The notes: generated by a model from the letters alone, not told the origin. A stretch of 64,000 bases of DNA from an uncultured Oscillospiraceae bacterium (GCA_900754965.1 CAAEEO010000020.1:1-64000); one strand, 5' to 3'; counted from the first letter of the stretch, positions 31,744-42,471 are shown. A program made the numbers and translations.

Positions 31744-32868
31744 TTACTTGGAATTGAAGATTTTAAAGATGCTGTCAAAAGGATCTTCCCCATCCTGCAT
31801 CGGAGCAACAGGCTCTGCCTCTTTCTGCGCCGCAGAGGCCGCAGTAAACAGGCCGGATGCCTTCTCCACAGGTTTTGCATCGGAAGACACTGCCGGTCTG
31901 CCGCTTTCAGCAGGATCTTCAAACCCGGTGGCAATCACTGTCACGCGGATCTCATCCTCCAGCGTATTGTCGAAAGTCGCACCAAAGATGATGTTTGCAT
32001 CAGGATGCGCAGCTTCCTGCACCAGGTTGGCTGCGGCCTCCACATCCTCCAGGCCCATATCTTCGGAACCGGTAATGTTGATCAGCACACCCCGTGCGCC
32101 GTTGATGGAGGTCTCCATCAGCGGGCTGGAAACAGCCATTCTTGCCGCGTCTTCCGCTTTGCCCTTGCCCACGGCGTGGCCAACGCCCATGTGTGCAAAG
32201 CCGGCGCCCTGCATGATGCAGGTCACGTCTGCAAAGTCCAGATTGATGAATCCGGTATTTTTGATCAGGTCGGAGATGCTGGTCACAGCCTGACGCAGCA
32301 CATCGTCTGCAATCTCAAATGCGTTTGCCAGGGTCACTTTCTGATCGGTGGCATATTTCAGCCGGTCGTTGGGGATGATCAGCAGAGAGTCCACCTTTCC
32401 CAACAGCTCGTTGATGCCTTCCAGTGCCTGATCCATGCGGCGCTTGCCCTCAAACTTGAAGGGCTTGGTCACCACGCCCACGGTGAGTTTACCGGCCTCG
32501 TGTGCCACTTCTGCCACCACAGGCGCTGCACCGGTACCGGTGCCGCCGCCCATACCGGCGGTAATAAACACCATATCGGCGTCTTCCAGTGCTTTGGCGA
32601 TCTCGTTCCGGCTCTCCTCGGCACTCTTTCTGCCGATCTCTGGATTGGAACCGGCGCCCTGGCCGTGCGTCAGTTTCTCACCGATCTGGATGGTCTCATC
32701 TGCGCTGGACACTGCCAGTGCCTGCTTGTCCGTGTTCACGGAAATGAACTCCACGCCCTGAGAGCCGGACTTCACCATGCGGTTGACCACATTATTACCT
32801 GCGCCGCCCACGCCGACGACTTTCAAAACGACTACGTTTTCGGAAATATTATCTGCTGCAATAGCCAT
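31744..32868 (-). CDS. ftsZ: Cell division GTPase FtsZ
   Basis: The 374-residue tubulin homologue forms the division ring. The signature GGGTGTG is at 107-113, with the T7 catalytic loop NLDFADV near 207. The C-terminal linker is short and rich in Ala/Glu/Pro, and the tail ends [14 protein letters not shown], the site that binds FtsA or SepF. It ends the dcw cluster but has its own promoter. In Bacillus spoIIGA-sigE-sigG follow ftsZ; here an accessory gene follows. Confidence 0.97.
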   Translation of the reverse strand: MAIAADNISENVVVLKVVGVGGAGNNVVNRMVKSGSQGVEFISVNTDKQALAVSSADETIQIGEKLTHGQGAGSNPEIGRKSAEESRNEIAKALEDADMVFITAGMGGGTGTGAAPVVAEVAHEAGKLTVGVVTKPFKFEGKRRMDQALEGINELLGKVDSLLIIPNDRLKYATDQKVTLANAFEIADDVLRQAVTSISDLIKNTGFINLDFADVTCIMQGAGFAHMGVGHAVGKGKAEDAARMAVSSPLMETSINGARGVLINITGSEDMGLEDVEAAANLVQEAAHPDANIIFGATFDNTLEDEIRVTVIATGFEDPAESGRPAVSSDAKPVEKASGLFTAASAAQKEAEPVAPMQDGEDPFDSIFKIFNSK

Positions 32869-32976
32869 AGAGATGCCTCCCTGTGTGATTGAATTTCTAT
32901 ATGTGCTTGGGTATTGGAATACCCCTCAACGCCTGTTCTTAATATTGCCAAAATGAATGCATATTAACATTAAAGT

Positions 32977-33005
32977 ATTTTATTCTATTTTTTCAGTTAG
33001 GTCAA
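32977..33005 (-). promoter_or_regulatory. Sigma-A promoter of ftsZ
   Basis: TTGACC and TAAAAT are 17 bp apart on the minus strand. The long leader has a small hairpin (GGGTATT-cc-AATACCC). The 220-bp gap between ftsQ and ftsZ is AT-rich and non-coding. Confidence 0.65.
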
Positions 33006-33088
33006 TGTTTTTCGGTAAATATTTGAAAGTTTTCAGAGTTTCTTCACAATTTATAATACAACTGTGGGAAAATCTGCTCCCATTGGAC

Positions 33089-33874
33089 TCAAGACTGCAT
33101 GAAATGGGCTTTCTTATCAATGGAAAGGTCGATGGTTCCGGTATCGCCGGGAGCCAGCTGCCCCACCGCGTTTAGCAGAATTCCAAATTTCTGCTGGGTA
33201 TCGCTCTTGGAACCCAGTTTGACCTGAAATCTTCCGTCAAAGGCAAAGGTGGGGTTGGCGACCGAGGTAATGTCCAGATCAGTCACTCTCTCTTCCAGTT
33301 CCCGTACATCAATCTCCGTCAGAATCTCCGACAGATAGGAAACTTTTCCGGCATCTTCCACCCCCAGTTCCATTACATCGCCCACGGAAGGCTCGATGGG
33401 TTCCACGCCGGACACCAGCAGAAACGCACCGCTCTCCTCCTGACTGACCGTACCCATCAGCTTACAGCTGCGATCAATGAGCCACAGGCCGTTTCCGGAC
33501 TGGACACAGGCAATGGCGCTGCTTTCAGTGACGGTAATGATGATCTTATCCGGCAATTTGCGTTCCACTGTGGCATCCTGCAAATAGGGCAGACGATTGG
33601 TGATGCGGCTGCCGAAAGCGATCTGATTGATAAAAAACAGGTTGTCGCCCACATCGATGCCGGAAGCTTCTACCACTTCCTCTGTCGTGTAAGTCTGATT
33701 GCCCACCACTTCAATCTCATTGACCCGGAAGAAGATGCTCATTGCCAGGATCACGGAAAGGCAGATCAGCACAAATGCCACCGGCGCAAACAGGGCGCTG
33801 TGTCCCCGTCCGGCGCTATGCCCTCCGCGCCGGGACGCATTGGTGTGTCTGCCTTGTTTTTTCTCATGTGCCAT
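33089..33874 (-). CDS. ftsQ: Cell division protein FtsQ/DivIB
   Basis: The 261-residue protein has a basic, Gly/His-rich cytoplasmic tail (1-27), one membrane segment (about 28-48, FAPVAFVLICLSVILAMSIFF), and a POTRA domain (VNEIEVVGNQTYTTEEVVEASG) followed by the FtsQ/DivIB beta domain. It links FtsL and other septal proteins. It follows murA by 21 bp. Confidence 0.88.
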   Translation of the reverse strand: MAHEKKQGRHTNASRRGGHSAGRGHSALFAPVAFVLICLSVILAMSIFFRVNEIEVVGNQTYTTEEVVEASGIDVGDNLFFINQIAFGSRITNRLPYLQDATVERKLPDKIIITVTESSAIACVQSGNGLWLIDRSCKLMGTVSQEESGAFLLVSGVEPIEPSVGDVMELGVEDAGKVSYLSEILTEIDVRELEERVTDLDITSVANPTFAFDGRFQVKLGSKSDTQQKFGILLNAVGQLAPGDTGTIDLSIDKKAHFMQS

Positions 33875-33895
33875 AAAACGTGCTTCCTTTCGGAT

Positions 33896-35152
33896 TCAGT
33901 CTGTATACCAGATGTCCGCGCCCAGGCGGCGAAGAACATCGTCAAAGTTTTCGTATCCCCGGGTGATATGCTCCCGGTCGATCAGTTCCGTTTCCCCACA
34001 GGCCATCAGCCCGGCCACGATCAATGCCGCGCCGCCCCGCAGGTCTGTGGATTGAACCGCTGCTCCGGTCAGCACCGGCACTCCGGTGACCCATGCTCTG
34101 CGGTCATCCACTCGAATGTTGGCCCCCAGTTTCATCAGTTCCCGGGTATGCCGCAGTCGGCCGGAGAAAATCGTTTCCCGGAACAGTGCCGTTCCCTGCG
34201 CTTTCAAGCAGGCGGCCAGCAGCACCGGTTGGGCATCCGTAGGAAATCCCGGATAGGGTTGGGTTTCGATCTCTCCCGGAGAAACCAGATGCCCACTGGA
34301 CGTCAGCCGAATGGCATCTGTCCCGGTGTGTACGGCGCACCCCATATCAAACAGCGCATCCGTCACCGTTTCCAGATGTTCCGGAACCACGCCCCGAATC
34401 GTCACATCCCCGCCGCACCCTGCTGCAGCGCACAGCACGGTGGCGCCCACGATCCGATCCGGCATGACCCGGTATTGCACCCGATCCGGCGGCGGCGTTC
34501 GCCGACACAGCCGGATACAGTCCGTTCCCGCGCCGGACACCTCCATGCCCAACTGCCGCAGAAATGCCTGTAGTTCCACAATTTCCGGCTCCCGGGCTGC
34601 CCCCATCAAAACCGTTTCTCCCTCTGCGCCGCAAGCTGCCAACATGGCATTTTCCGTAGCGCCCACACTGGGCGTGGGGAAGGAAATCACCGCCCCCCGC
34701 AGCGCCGGGGCATTACAACAAATGCAATCGTCCGTCACACATACCTGCGCGCCCAGACATTCCAAAGCCTTCAGATGCAAATCCACCGGACGGGGCCCCA
34801 ACATACATCCACCGGGCATGGAAACCGCTCCCTGTCCGAATCGTGCCAGCATTGCCCCCAGGAACAGTACCGACGAGCGCATCTGCATCATCTGTTCCGG
34901 CGGCACCGGCTGAAAGCAGGCCTGTCGGGCATCCACTGTGACGCAGTCGTCCTCCCACTGCACCCGGCAGCCCAGACAGCGCAGGATTTCCAGGGTGTGC
35001 TCCACATCCCGCAGCCGCGGAACATTGGAGAATTCCGTCACGCTCCCCGCCGTCAATGCGGCGGACAGCAGCGGCAGCACCGCATTTTTAGAGCCTTGTA
35101 TGTATGTCGTTCCGACCAGTTCATTTCCCCCGCGTATTTTCCAGAGTCCCAT
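33896..35152 (-). CDS. murA: UDP-N-acetylglucosamine 1-carboxyvinyltransferase (first copy, dcw cluster)
   Basis: The 418-residue enzyme transfers enolpyruvate from PEP to UDP-GlcNAc, the first step of peptidoglycan synthesis. SKNAVLPLL near 21-29 and the catalytic loop with C116 in MPGGCMLGPRPVD are present, so it should be fosfomycin-sensitive. The ATG at 35152 (MGLWKI) is chosen for GGGGG seven bases upstream. The second copy at 62217-63518 is closer to the usual family sequence; this one has extra cysteines and is more divergent. Confidence 0.9.
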   Translation of the reverse strand: MGLWKIRGGNELVGTTYIQGSKNAVLPLLSAALTAGSVTEFSNVPRLRDVEHTLEILRCLGCRVQWEDDCVTVDARQACFQPVPPEQMMQMRSSVLFLGAMLARFGQGAVSMPGGCMLGPRPVDLHLKALECLGAQVCVTDDCICCNAPALRGAVISFPTPSVGATENAMLAACGAEGETVLMGAAREPEIVELQAFLRQLGMEVSGAGTDCIRLCRRTPPPDRVQYRVMPDRIVGATVLCAAAGCGGDVTIRGVVPEHLETVTDALFDMGCAVHTGTDAIRLTSSGHLVSPGEIETQPYPGFPTDAQPVLLAACLKAQGTALFRETIFSGRLRHTRELMKLGANIRVDDRRAWVTGVPVLTGAAVQSTDLRGGAALIVAGLMACGETELIDREHITRGYENFDDVLRRLGADIWYTD

Positions 35153-35236
35153 AATCATTCCCCCACATACCAGAATCATGCCATAGTATGCTGAAAAAAT
35201 GAAAAATGTCTCTGTCCCTCACGCGGGAATCGTCAT

Positions 35237-36364
35237 TCAGGATTTGGCTGCCAGGCCCAACACCACATCTGTGATGCGTTCCGTAGCGTCCGGCACGCCG
35301 TAACTACGCATGGCGCACTCCATCAAATCCAGTCGTTTCTGGTCATGGATCAGCCCCAGAACCGTCTGGCTCATGGTTTCGGAAGTCAGCCCCGGCTCCG
35401 GCAAAACGATGGCGCCGCCGGCCCGTTCCAACACCCGGGCATTGCGTTCCTGATGATTGTTGGTCACATTGGGACTGGGCACCAGCACCGCAGGCTTGCC
35501 CATCATCGCCAATTCCGACAATGTGGATGCCCCCGCCCGGCACAGCACCAGGTCTGCCGCAGCCATCACCCGGGACATATCGTAAATATACGGCCGCACA
35601 TCGAACCCTGCCTGCCTATATCCGCCGGGGCACTCTGCTTTCAGCCGGGTCACCATCTCCTCATACCGGTCCGTACCGGCGGAGTGAATCAGGCAAAAAT
35701 CGTTGGTGGTGTGAGTCTCAGTGATAAAATCTGCCATAATCTCATTCATCCGGGCAGCCCCCAAAGATCCCCAGACCGAGACAATCAGCGGCTTGTCCTG
35801 GGGAACCCCCAGTTCTGCCTTGGCGGCAGCCTTGGAATAGGTGCGGAAATCTCCCCGGACAGGGGTGCCGGTCACCGTGACTTTTTCGGGATTTTTATAG
35901 CACTCCCGGCTCTCCTCAAATCCCACCATCATTCCGCTGACTCGACCGGCCAGCATTTTGGTGGTCAGCCCAGGCACGGCGTTGGACTCATGCAGCACGG
36001 TGGGAATCCCCAGTTTCTGGGCCGCACGCAGCACGGGGTAACACACATATCCCCCGGTGCCCACCACCACATCCGGCTCGAATTCCCGGATGATCCGCTT
36101 GGATTCTCCCAGAGAGACCACCACATTTTTGGCAGTGATCAGGTTGTGCCGGATGCCTTCCAGATTCAGTTTTCTCTGCAGATTGGTGATTTCCACCAGT
36201 CGGATCTCATATCCGGCCCGGGGCACCAAATCTTCTTCCATGCGGCCTTTAGCGCCTACGAACAAGATGCCGCATTCCGGCATCAGTTCACGCAGCCGGC
36301 CGGCCACAGCGATCGCCGGGTTGATATGTCCTGCGGTACCGCCGCATGCAAACAAAAAATTCAT
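35237..36364 (-). CDS. murG: UDP-GlcNAc:undecaprenyl-PP-MurNAc-pentapeptide GlcNAc transferase
   Basis: The 375-residue membrane-associated GT28 enzyme turns lipid I into lipid II. The first glycine-rich loop CGGTAGHINPA (residues 7-17), VVGTGGY, VLHESNAVPG and the C-terminal RAGASTLSELAMMGKPAVLVP are all family marks. It follows ftsW and precedes murA in the cluster. Confidence 0.96.
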   Translation of the reverse strand: MNFLFACGGTAGHINPAIAVAGRLRELMPECGILFVGAKGRMEEDLVPRAGYEIRLVEITNLQRKLNLEGIRHNLITAKNVVVSLGESKRIIREFEPDVVVGTGGYVCYPVLRAAQKLGIPTVLHESNAVPGLTTKMLAGRVSGMMVGFEESRECYKNPEKVTVTGTPVRGDFRTYSKAAAKAELGVPQDKPLIVSVWGSLGAARMNEIMADFITETHTTNDFCLIHSAGTDRYEEMVTRLKAECPGGYRQAGFDVRPYIYDMSRVMAAADLVLCRAGASTLSELAMMGKPAVLVPSPNVTNNHQERNARVLERAGGAIVLPEPGLTSETMSQTVLGLIHDQKRLDLMECAMRSYGVPDATERITDVVLGLAAKS

Positions 36365-36410
36365 TGTATCATCTGCTTTCTTGATTCACAAAATGGTTGC
36401 TGTGTTCTCT

Positions 36411-37607
36411 TTATTGGACGCGCTCCGTTTTAGAAAGTTTCTTTTTTCGTCGTTCCGACGGCGTGGACGGCACATCCCGGGAAATACTGAGCAGAATTCC
36501 CATTTCCGCCAGTTCGATCCACAGTGCCGAACCGCCGTAACTAAAAAACGGCAGAGAAATACCCGTACAGGGAATGGTATTGGTCACCACGGAAACATTC
36601 AAAATCACCTGCATGGCTAACAGCGTGGAGATTCCCGTTGCCACCAGAAAACTATAGCGGTCCCGGCAATGCATGGCAATCCAATATCCCCGGGTAATCA
36701 GCAGGGCAAACAAAATCAGGATCATAACCGCGCCTACGAACCCCAGCTCCTCGCACACCACAGCAAAGATAAAGTCATTATGTTCTTCCGGCAGGTACAG
36801 ATATTTCTGCCGGCTCTGTCCCAGACCCAGGCCAAACATTCCTCCGGAACCGATGGCATACAACGACTGCACGATCTGGTATCCGTCCCCCTGCATATTG
36901 GAAAATGGGTCCAGCCAGGTCATAATGCGGGTGGACATATATGGGAACATGACGATGACCACAAAAAACAGGATGCCCACCACCGCGCCGCCGGCCACAA
37001 ACCAGAACAGCCGGGTGCCGCCCACAAACATCATCACAGCGCCGATGGCAAAAATGATGATGGTGGCCGACATATGGGGCTCCAAAATCAGCAGCACACC
37101 CAAAATCAGCAGCACGATTGCAAAGGGGACAATTCCATAGCGAAAAGTGCCCATCTGATTGCGGTACTTACAGATCATATCCGCAAATACCAGGATCACT
37201 GCAATTTTGGCAAATTCCGAAGGCTGAATGGTCTGTCCGCCGGGCAGAGGAATCCACCGGCGCACACCGCCGCCCGTGCCCACGCCGATAACCAGCACCA
37301 GCATCAGCAGGACGATTGTTCCCAGCATCAGCAGGTAACTGAACCGTCGGTACAGACTGATAGGAAACCGGGAGGCCAGGAACATAATAATTACCCCCGT
37401 CACAGCAAACAGCAGCTGACGGTTGAAAAAGTAGGTAGCGTTTCCATCCTCCGTGTAAAACGCACGGACATAGCTGGCCGACAGCACCATGATCACGCCG
37501 ATGGTCAGCAGCAAAATGGTCAGCGCCGCAAAAGGCAGGTCGATCCCGCCCCGGCTGATAGACGCATCGGTGGAGTAATCCGCCAATTTGCTGTCAGAGT
37601 ATTTCAC
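36411..37607 (-). CDS. ftsW: Lipid II polymerase FtsW (SEDS family)
   Basis: The 398-residue protein has ten membrane segments. SEDS blocks are RRWIPLPGGQTIQPSEFAK and LPEEHNDFIFAVVCEELG, and GISLPFFSYGGSALW near the end. It polymerises glycan strands at the septum with its cognate PBP. The start is GTG at 37607, seven bases after GGAGG; the TTG six codons upstream lies within the binding site. SpoVE-type duty in sporulation is possible. Confidence 0.94.
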   Translation of the reverse strand: MKYSDSKLADYSTDASISRGGIDLPFAALTILLLTIGVIMVLSASYVRAFYTEDGNATYFFNRQLLFAVTGVIIMFLASRFPISLYRRFSYLLMLGTIVLLMLVLVIGVGTGGGVRRWIPLPGGQTIQPSEFAKIAVILVFADMICKYRNQMGTFRYGIVPFAIVLLILGVLLILEPHMSATIIIFAIGAVMMFVGGTRLFWFVAGGAVVGILFFVVIVMFPYMSTRIMTWLDPFSNMQGDGYQIVQSLYAIGSGGMFGLGLGQSRQKYLYLPEEHNDFIFAVVCEELGFVGAVMILILFALLITRGYWIAMHCRDRYSFLVATGISTLLAMQVILNVSVVTNTIPCTGISLPFFSYGGSALWIELAEMGILLSISRDVPSTPSERRKKKLSKTERVQ

Positions 37608-37637
37608 AGGGCTGCCTCCTTTCAAAAACAGGAAAAA

Positions 37638-38651
37638 TCAGAATTGAAACCGGTTCATGATCCCCAGGAAAGAGATCACTGCAAACAGTGCGGAAATCCC
37701 GCCGAACAGTACAAACAGCTGTTTTTCCGTCCACTTGTGACCCAGCCATCCGCCCATCTCCAGATGATGATGGAACGGCGCCATTTTGAACACCCGTTTG
37801 CCGCCGGAAAGTTTGAAGTATCCCACCTGGATGATGTCGGACAGGGTCTCAATGATGTAAATGATTCCCAGTGTCACCAGAATCAGGGGCATATCATACG
37901 CAAAGGCCAACGCTGCCACAGCGCCCCCCAGAAACAGGGAACCGGTATCGCCCATAAAGACTTTAGCGGGATTGAAATTGTAAATCAGAAATCCCAGCAG
38001 ACCGCCGACCAGACCGGAGGCAAATACGCCCATGCCTTCATAGGCCGGACCCCAGTAGTAAGTGACTGCCACGAAAAAGGCCATGACCGGAATGGTGGTA
38101 CCGGTAGCCAGACCATCCACGCCGTCCGTCAGATTCACCGCATTGACGGTGCCGACGATAATAAATGCCGCCAGCACAAAGTACACCGGTTCCGGGATGG
38201 GAACGGTCACATTGACAAAAGGAATATACAGATTGGGGGTGATATATCCCAAATTCCGCATCAGCAGAATAAATACCACTGCCGCAACCAACTGGAGCAG
38301 GAATTTCTTTTTGGCTGTCAGTCCCAGATTCTGCTTATGTTTCAGTTTCTCATAGTCATCCAGAAATCCGATGGCACCAAATACCAGCGCCAACAGCAGG
38401 CAGAGGATATGTCCGTACTCCCCTTTGGAAAAAGCCGACCATCCGGCGCTGAAACAGGCCGCTGTCACACCAATGATAAACATGATGCCGCCCATGGTAG
38501 GCGTTCCGCTTTTGGACATGTGCCAACTGGGACCGATCTCCTTGATCATCTGTCCCGCCTTGACTCTACGCAGCCAGGGCACCAGAAATGCCCCCACCAG
38601 AGAGGACACCAAAAAGCCCACTACACACGCCATAATCAGTTTCATACTCAT
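37638..38651 (-). CDS. mraY: Phospho-MurNAc-pentapeptide transferase
   Basis: The 337-residue protein has ten membrane segments and makes lipid I. The catalytic aspartates lie in GFLDDYEKLK and NLTDGVDGLA, and the KMAPFHHHLE loop is typical of MraY. Its ATG overlaps the murE stop (ATGA). murF, usual between murE and mraY, is absent. Confidence 0.96.
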   Translation of the reverse strand: MSMKLIMACVVGFLVSSLVGAFLVPWLRRVKAGQMIKEIGPSWHMSKSGTPTMGGIMFIIGVTAACFSAGWSAFSKGEYGHILCLLLALVFGAIGFLDDYEKLKHKQNLGLTAKKKFLLQLVAAVVFILLMRNLGYITPNLYIPFVNVTVPIPEPVYFVLAAFIIVGTVNAVNLTDGVDGLATGTTIPVMAFFVAVTYYWGPAYEGMGVFASGLVGGLLGFLIYNFNPAKVFMGDTGSLFLGGAVAALAFAYDMPLILVTLGIIYIIETLSDIIQVGYFKLSGGKRVFKMAPFHHHLEMGGWLGHKWTEKQLFVLFGGISALFAVISFLGIMNRFQF

Positions 38652-40105
38652 TTTCTCTCACGCCTTCTTTTCAATATCTCTGCCACGATCTCCCGCTCAT
38701 CCATGTGAATTTTGGTTTTGCCGATGATCTGGTAATCTTCGTGTCCCTTGCCCGCCAGCACGATCACATCGCCGGGCTGATGGTGCTCGATGGCCCAGGC
38801 AATGGCCTCCGGCCGATTGACAATCACCTGTCGGGGCGTACTCGTATGCTCCATCCCCGCCAAGATCTCCTGAATAATGGCCTCCGGCTCCTCCGTCCGG
38901 GGGTTATCACTGGTGACGACCACGAAGTCTGCACACTCCGCTGCGATGCGCCCCATCAAAGGACGTTTCGTACGATCCCGGTCGCCGCCGCATCCAAACA
39001 GCGCCACCAGTCGCCCATTGGTCACAGCGCGCATGGAAGTCAGCACATTTTCCAATGCGTCCGGTGTGTGGGCATAATCGATCAAAATGGTGTAATCCCC
39101 ATCTGTGGGCACCACTTCCACCCGTCCCTTCACCCCGGTGGCCGTTGCCATTGCCGCTGCCGCCTCCGTCAGGGAAATTCCCAACTGGAGCATACAGGCC
39201 AGTACGCCCAACGCATTGTACACGGAAAACGTCCCCGGAATCGCCAGAGAAACCGGAACCTGCTCCCCGCCGTAAACCGCCGTAAAGTGGACGCCTGCTG
39301 CGGAATACCGGATGTCCCGGGCTGTCAGGTCCGCACCGCCATCTTTCACACCGTAAGTCAGTACCGGGCAGGCAGCCTGCGCCAACATCTCATCAGCCCA
39401 TGGATCGTCCCGATTCACCACGCCTTTTGCACACATGGTAAAGAGCTTTGCCTTGGCTGCCGCATAATTTTCCATGGTTTTATGATAGTCCAGATGGTCC
39501 TGAGTCAAGTTGGTAAACATTCCCACATGGTAATGCACCGAGTCCACCCGATCCAAATCCAGTGCATGGGAAGAAACTTCCATCACCACATGGGTGCAGC
39601 CTGCCTGCGCCATCTGTGCCAGCAGCGCCTGCAGGTCCCGGGACTCCGGCGTAGTCCGCTCACTGTGAAGCAGTTCACTGCCGATCATGTTTCCATTGGT
39701 ACCGATCAGACCCACTTTGGCGCCCAGAACTTCCTCCAGAAGGTGTTTGACCAGATAGGTCGTAGTGGTCTTTCCATTGGTTCCCGTGACACCGATCACG
39801 GTCATTTTGGAAGACGGATCTCCAAAAAAGCGACAGGCACTCCGCGCAAGGGCCTTTCGGCTGTTTTTTACCAGAATATAGGGCACCGGAACCGCCGGCT
39901 CTTCCTCGCACACCACTGCAGCTGCGCCCTGCGCCACTGCCTGGGGAATATATCGATGGCCGTCCGTTTCAAACCCCCGCACCGCCACAAACAGGCTCCC
40001 GGGCGTCACCGCACGGGAATCGTTCACCACATCCGTGATCTCCGTTTCCCCGTCGGCCGCCACTGAGATAGGGTCGATATTGTTTAGAATTTCGGATAAT
40101 TTCAT
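38648..40105 (-). CDS. murE: UDP-MurNAc-tripeptide synthetase (meso-DAP-adding)
   Basis: The 485-residue ligase adds the third residue of the stem peptide. The P-loop GVTGTNGKTTT is near 104-114, HALDLDRV carries the carbamate-site region, and TSDNPRTEEP has the DNPR motif that selects meso-diaminopimelate. The ATG at 40105 is preceded by AAGGAGAAGAG. It is followed directly by mraY with a 4-bp overlap. Confidence 0.95.
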   Translation of the reverse strand: MKLSEILNNIDPISVAADGETEITDVVNDSRAVTPGSLFVAVRGFETDGHRYIPQAVAQGAAAVVCEEEPAVPVPYILVKNSRKALARSACRFFGDPSSKMTVIGVTGTNGKTTTTYLVKHLLEEVLGAKVGLIGTNGNMIGSELLHSERTTPESRDLQALLAQMAQAGCTHVVMEVSSHALDLDRVDSVHYHVGMFTNLTQDHLDYHKTMENYAAAKAKLFTMCAKGVVNRDDPWADEMLAQAACPVLTYGVKDGGADLTARDIRYSAAGVHFTAVYGGEQVPVSLAIPGTFSVYNALGVLACMLQLGISLTEAAAAMATATGVKGRVEVVPTDGDYTILIDYAHTPDALENVLTSMRAVTNGRLVALFGCGGDRDRTKRPLMGRIAAECADFVVVTSDNPRTEEPEAIIQEILAGMEHTSTPRQVIVNRPEAIAWAIEHHQPGDVIVLAGKGHEDYQIIGKTKIHMDEREIVAEILKRRRERK

Positions 40106-40140
40106 AATCCGCTCTTCTCCTTCTGTGTTCAAAATTAAGT

Positions 40141-42471
40141 TTAGAACCGTCCCATGATGGACTGGTCGCCACTGACCAGCGTGACCTCCACAATGGTACC
40201 GTGATCCGCCAGCTCTCCCTCCGGGATACTCTGGGTAGAGACCATCTGGAGCTTGGGAGCGGTCACCGAACTGTCCGTCTGCACATACAGCCCATAATAG
40301 GACAGGATCAGGGAGGCATCGGCATAAGAGTATCCCACCACACTGGGAACTTTTTCCTGCTCGGTGGAAGGCTCCGCCCCGGCATACAGAATGACCTGAG
40401 AGCCGCTGGCGATCACAGAATAGGCCGCCGGGAGCTGATTGGTGATGGTGTCCCCATCTCCGATCATGCGGTAAGTCAGCCCCGCATCCGTGATGGCTTT
40501 CTGTGCCTCTGCCAATGTCATACCGGTAACAGCCGGCATGGTCTTATCCATATTCTGTTCTTCTTCCTCCGTATAGTTGGGTTCCACGCCCATGTAGGGC
40601 AGAATATCTGCCATCATGTTCCCCACCACAGGAGCCGCCATGTTACCGCCGCTGATGTAAATCCCGCTTTCATTACTGGGCGTATCCAGCAAAATCAAAA
40701 TGGCGATCTTAGGGTCATCAGCCGGTGCAAAGCCCAGGAAGGAAACGATATATTCCTTATATCCCAACGCCGCATTCTGGGCCACTTTTTCGGAAGTGCC
40801 CGTCTTGCCGCCGATTTCATACCCTGCCACATAAGCGTTTTTACCGGTACCATCCACACTGTCACCTACCACCCGCTCCAGGATTTTCCGCACCTGGGCG
40901 CTGGTATCCTCGCTGATGACCTGTCGGACGACCGTCGGCTGATTGGCGCTGACCACATCCCCATCCGGTTCAATGACTTCCTTCACCAGATAGGGTTTCA
41001 TCAGATATCCGCCGTTAACACAGGCGCTAACGGCTGTAATCATCTGAATCGGCGTGATTGTAAAGGTCTGGCCAAACGATGCCGCAGCCAGCTGAGAGAG
41101 GTTATTGGACTGGTAGAACACATCCTGACTCCACCAGATGCTTCCACTCTCACCGGCAATATCGATGCCCGTTGTTGCACTGGGAATGGCACTGGTATCG
41201 TTGGGCAGATTCAGAAGGCCGAACGCCTCGGCATATTTATAGAAATTCTGTGCCCCGACCCGCAAACCCAGATTGACGAACGCCACATTGCAGGAATGCT
41301 GCACCGCCTGGAGCAGCGTCTGCGCGCCGTGTCCCTGGGTCTTCCAGCATTTTCGCGGTTCATCGTCGCCGGTGACCTGGATGCTGCCGCCACAGTAGAA
41401 ACTATCATTCATGCTGGCCACGCCTTCTTCCAACGCCATGGACAGCGTCAGAATCTTAAACACTGAGCCCGGCTCATAGGTATCGGAAATGGCCTTATTC
41501 CGCCACTGTTTCTGCTGCGCCTGCGCACGCAGAGCGTTTTTTTCTTCCTCACTGACCGCATGGTCGATCTCTTCCTGGGTCTGTGCATTAACTGCCTGAT
41601 AGTTGTTCAGGTCAAAATTGTCCAGGGACACCATCCCCAGAATCTCCCCGGTGGACGGGTCCATGGCAATGGCGGCAGCGCCCTTCTGAATATCGTAATC
41701 TTCTATCGCCTGCTGGAGATGCTTTTCCAGATAGTACTGGATGGTGGCGTCAATGGTCAGGACGATGTTTTCCCCGTCCTGCGCGTCGTAATAATCCTCA
41801 AAATTCGTATACAGCAGCTGCGTCCCCGCACTGGTGGTGGCCCGAATAACCCGACCGTCGGCGCCGGAGAGCACATCGTCGTAATATGCCTCGATACCGC
41901 TCAGGCCGTAGTTATCCGTACCCACAAATCCCACCACATGGCATGCCAAGCTGCCGTAGGGATAATACCGTTTCGTATCAGATTCAATCTTCACGCCGAT
42001 CAGCTCGTTTTCCGATTTGAACTGCCGCACCTGTTCGGTCAGATCATCCTCCACTTTCCGGGCGACCGTTTTGTACCAGGACTTCGTGTCCTGGGTCATT
42101 TCCAGAATTTTTCCATAATCCACTCCCAGGATTTCAGACAGTCCCTGGGCGATCAGGACAGGATCTTCATTGTTCTTGGCAATCTCCGCAGGGCTGATGA
42201 AAATGGTGCTCACATCCGCACTGGCCGCCAGGATTTTCTGATTGCGGTCATAGATCGTGCCCCGGGAAGCATTGATGGTCGTCTCCCGCACCTGCTGCGC
42301 GATCGCCCAGGATTCATACTTATCATGGTCAATCACCTGAAGTTTGAACAGCCGTAACCCCAGACCTATAAATACGGCGATGCCGCACACAATCATCAAG
42401 AAAAGTGTGCGGCGGAGCATCATTTGATTGGGACCACGGACATTTCTTTTCCGTCCATTCTGATTCGGCAT
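40141..42471 (-). CDS. spoVD: Class B penicillin-binding protein with PASTA domains (SpoVD/FtsI-like)
   Basis: The 776-residue protein has a cytoplasmic tail, one membrane segment (about 20-42), a pedestal domain (ETTINASRGTIYDRN) and a transpeptidase domain with S-x-x-K in EPGSVFKI, S-C-N in QHSCNVAFVN and K-T-G in GGKTGTSEK. Two C-terminal PASTA repeats follow (VTGMTLAEAQKAI, VVGYSYADASLIL). It cross-links septal or spore-cortex peptidoglycan with FtsW. It is the only PBP in the cluster, so it may cover both FtsI and SpoVD roles. Confidence 0.92.
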   Translation of the reverse strand: MPNQNGRKRNVRGPNQMMLRRTLFLMIVCGIAVFIGLGLRLFKLQVIDHDKYESWAIAQQVRETTINASRGTIYDRNQKILAASADVSTIFISPAEIAKNNEDPVLIAQGLSEILGVDYGKILEMTQDTKSWYKTVARKVEDDLTEQVRQFKSENELIGVKIESDTKRYYPYGSLACHVVGFVGTDNYGLSGIEAYYDDVLSGADGRVIRATTSAGTQLLYTNFEDYYDAQDGENIVLTIDATIQYYLEKHLQQAIEDYDIQKGAAAIAMDPSTGEILGMVSLDNFDLNNYQAVNAQTQEEIDHAVSEEEKNALRAQAQQKQWRNKAISDTYEPGSVFKILTLSMALEEGVASMNDSFYCGGSIQVTGDDEPRKCWKTQGHGAQTLLQAVQHSCNVAFVNLGLRVGAQNFYKYAEAFGLLNLPNDTSAIPSATTGIDIAGESGSIWWSQDVFYQSNNLSQLAAASFGQTFTITPIQMITAVSACVNGGYLMKPYLVKEVIEPDGDVVSANQPTVVRQVISEDTSAQVRKILERVVGDSVDGTGKNAYVAGYEIGGKTGTSEKVAQNAALGYKEYIVSFLGFAPADDPKIAILILLDTPSNESGIYISGGNMAAPVVGNMMADILPYMGVEPNYTEEEEQNMDKTMPAVTGMTLAEAQKAITDAGLTYRMIGDGDTITNQLPAAYSVIASGSQVILYAGAEPSTEQEKVPSVVGYSYADASLILSYYGLYVQTDSSVTAPKLQMVSTQSIPEGELADHGTIVEVTLVSGDQSIMGRF

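Noticed and set aside
36669..38708. 679-codon open frame opposite ftsW and mraY
   Set aside because: It is Gln/His-rich antisense sequence with no family pattern, opposite two certain genes.
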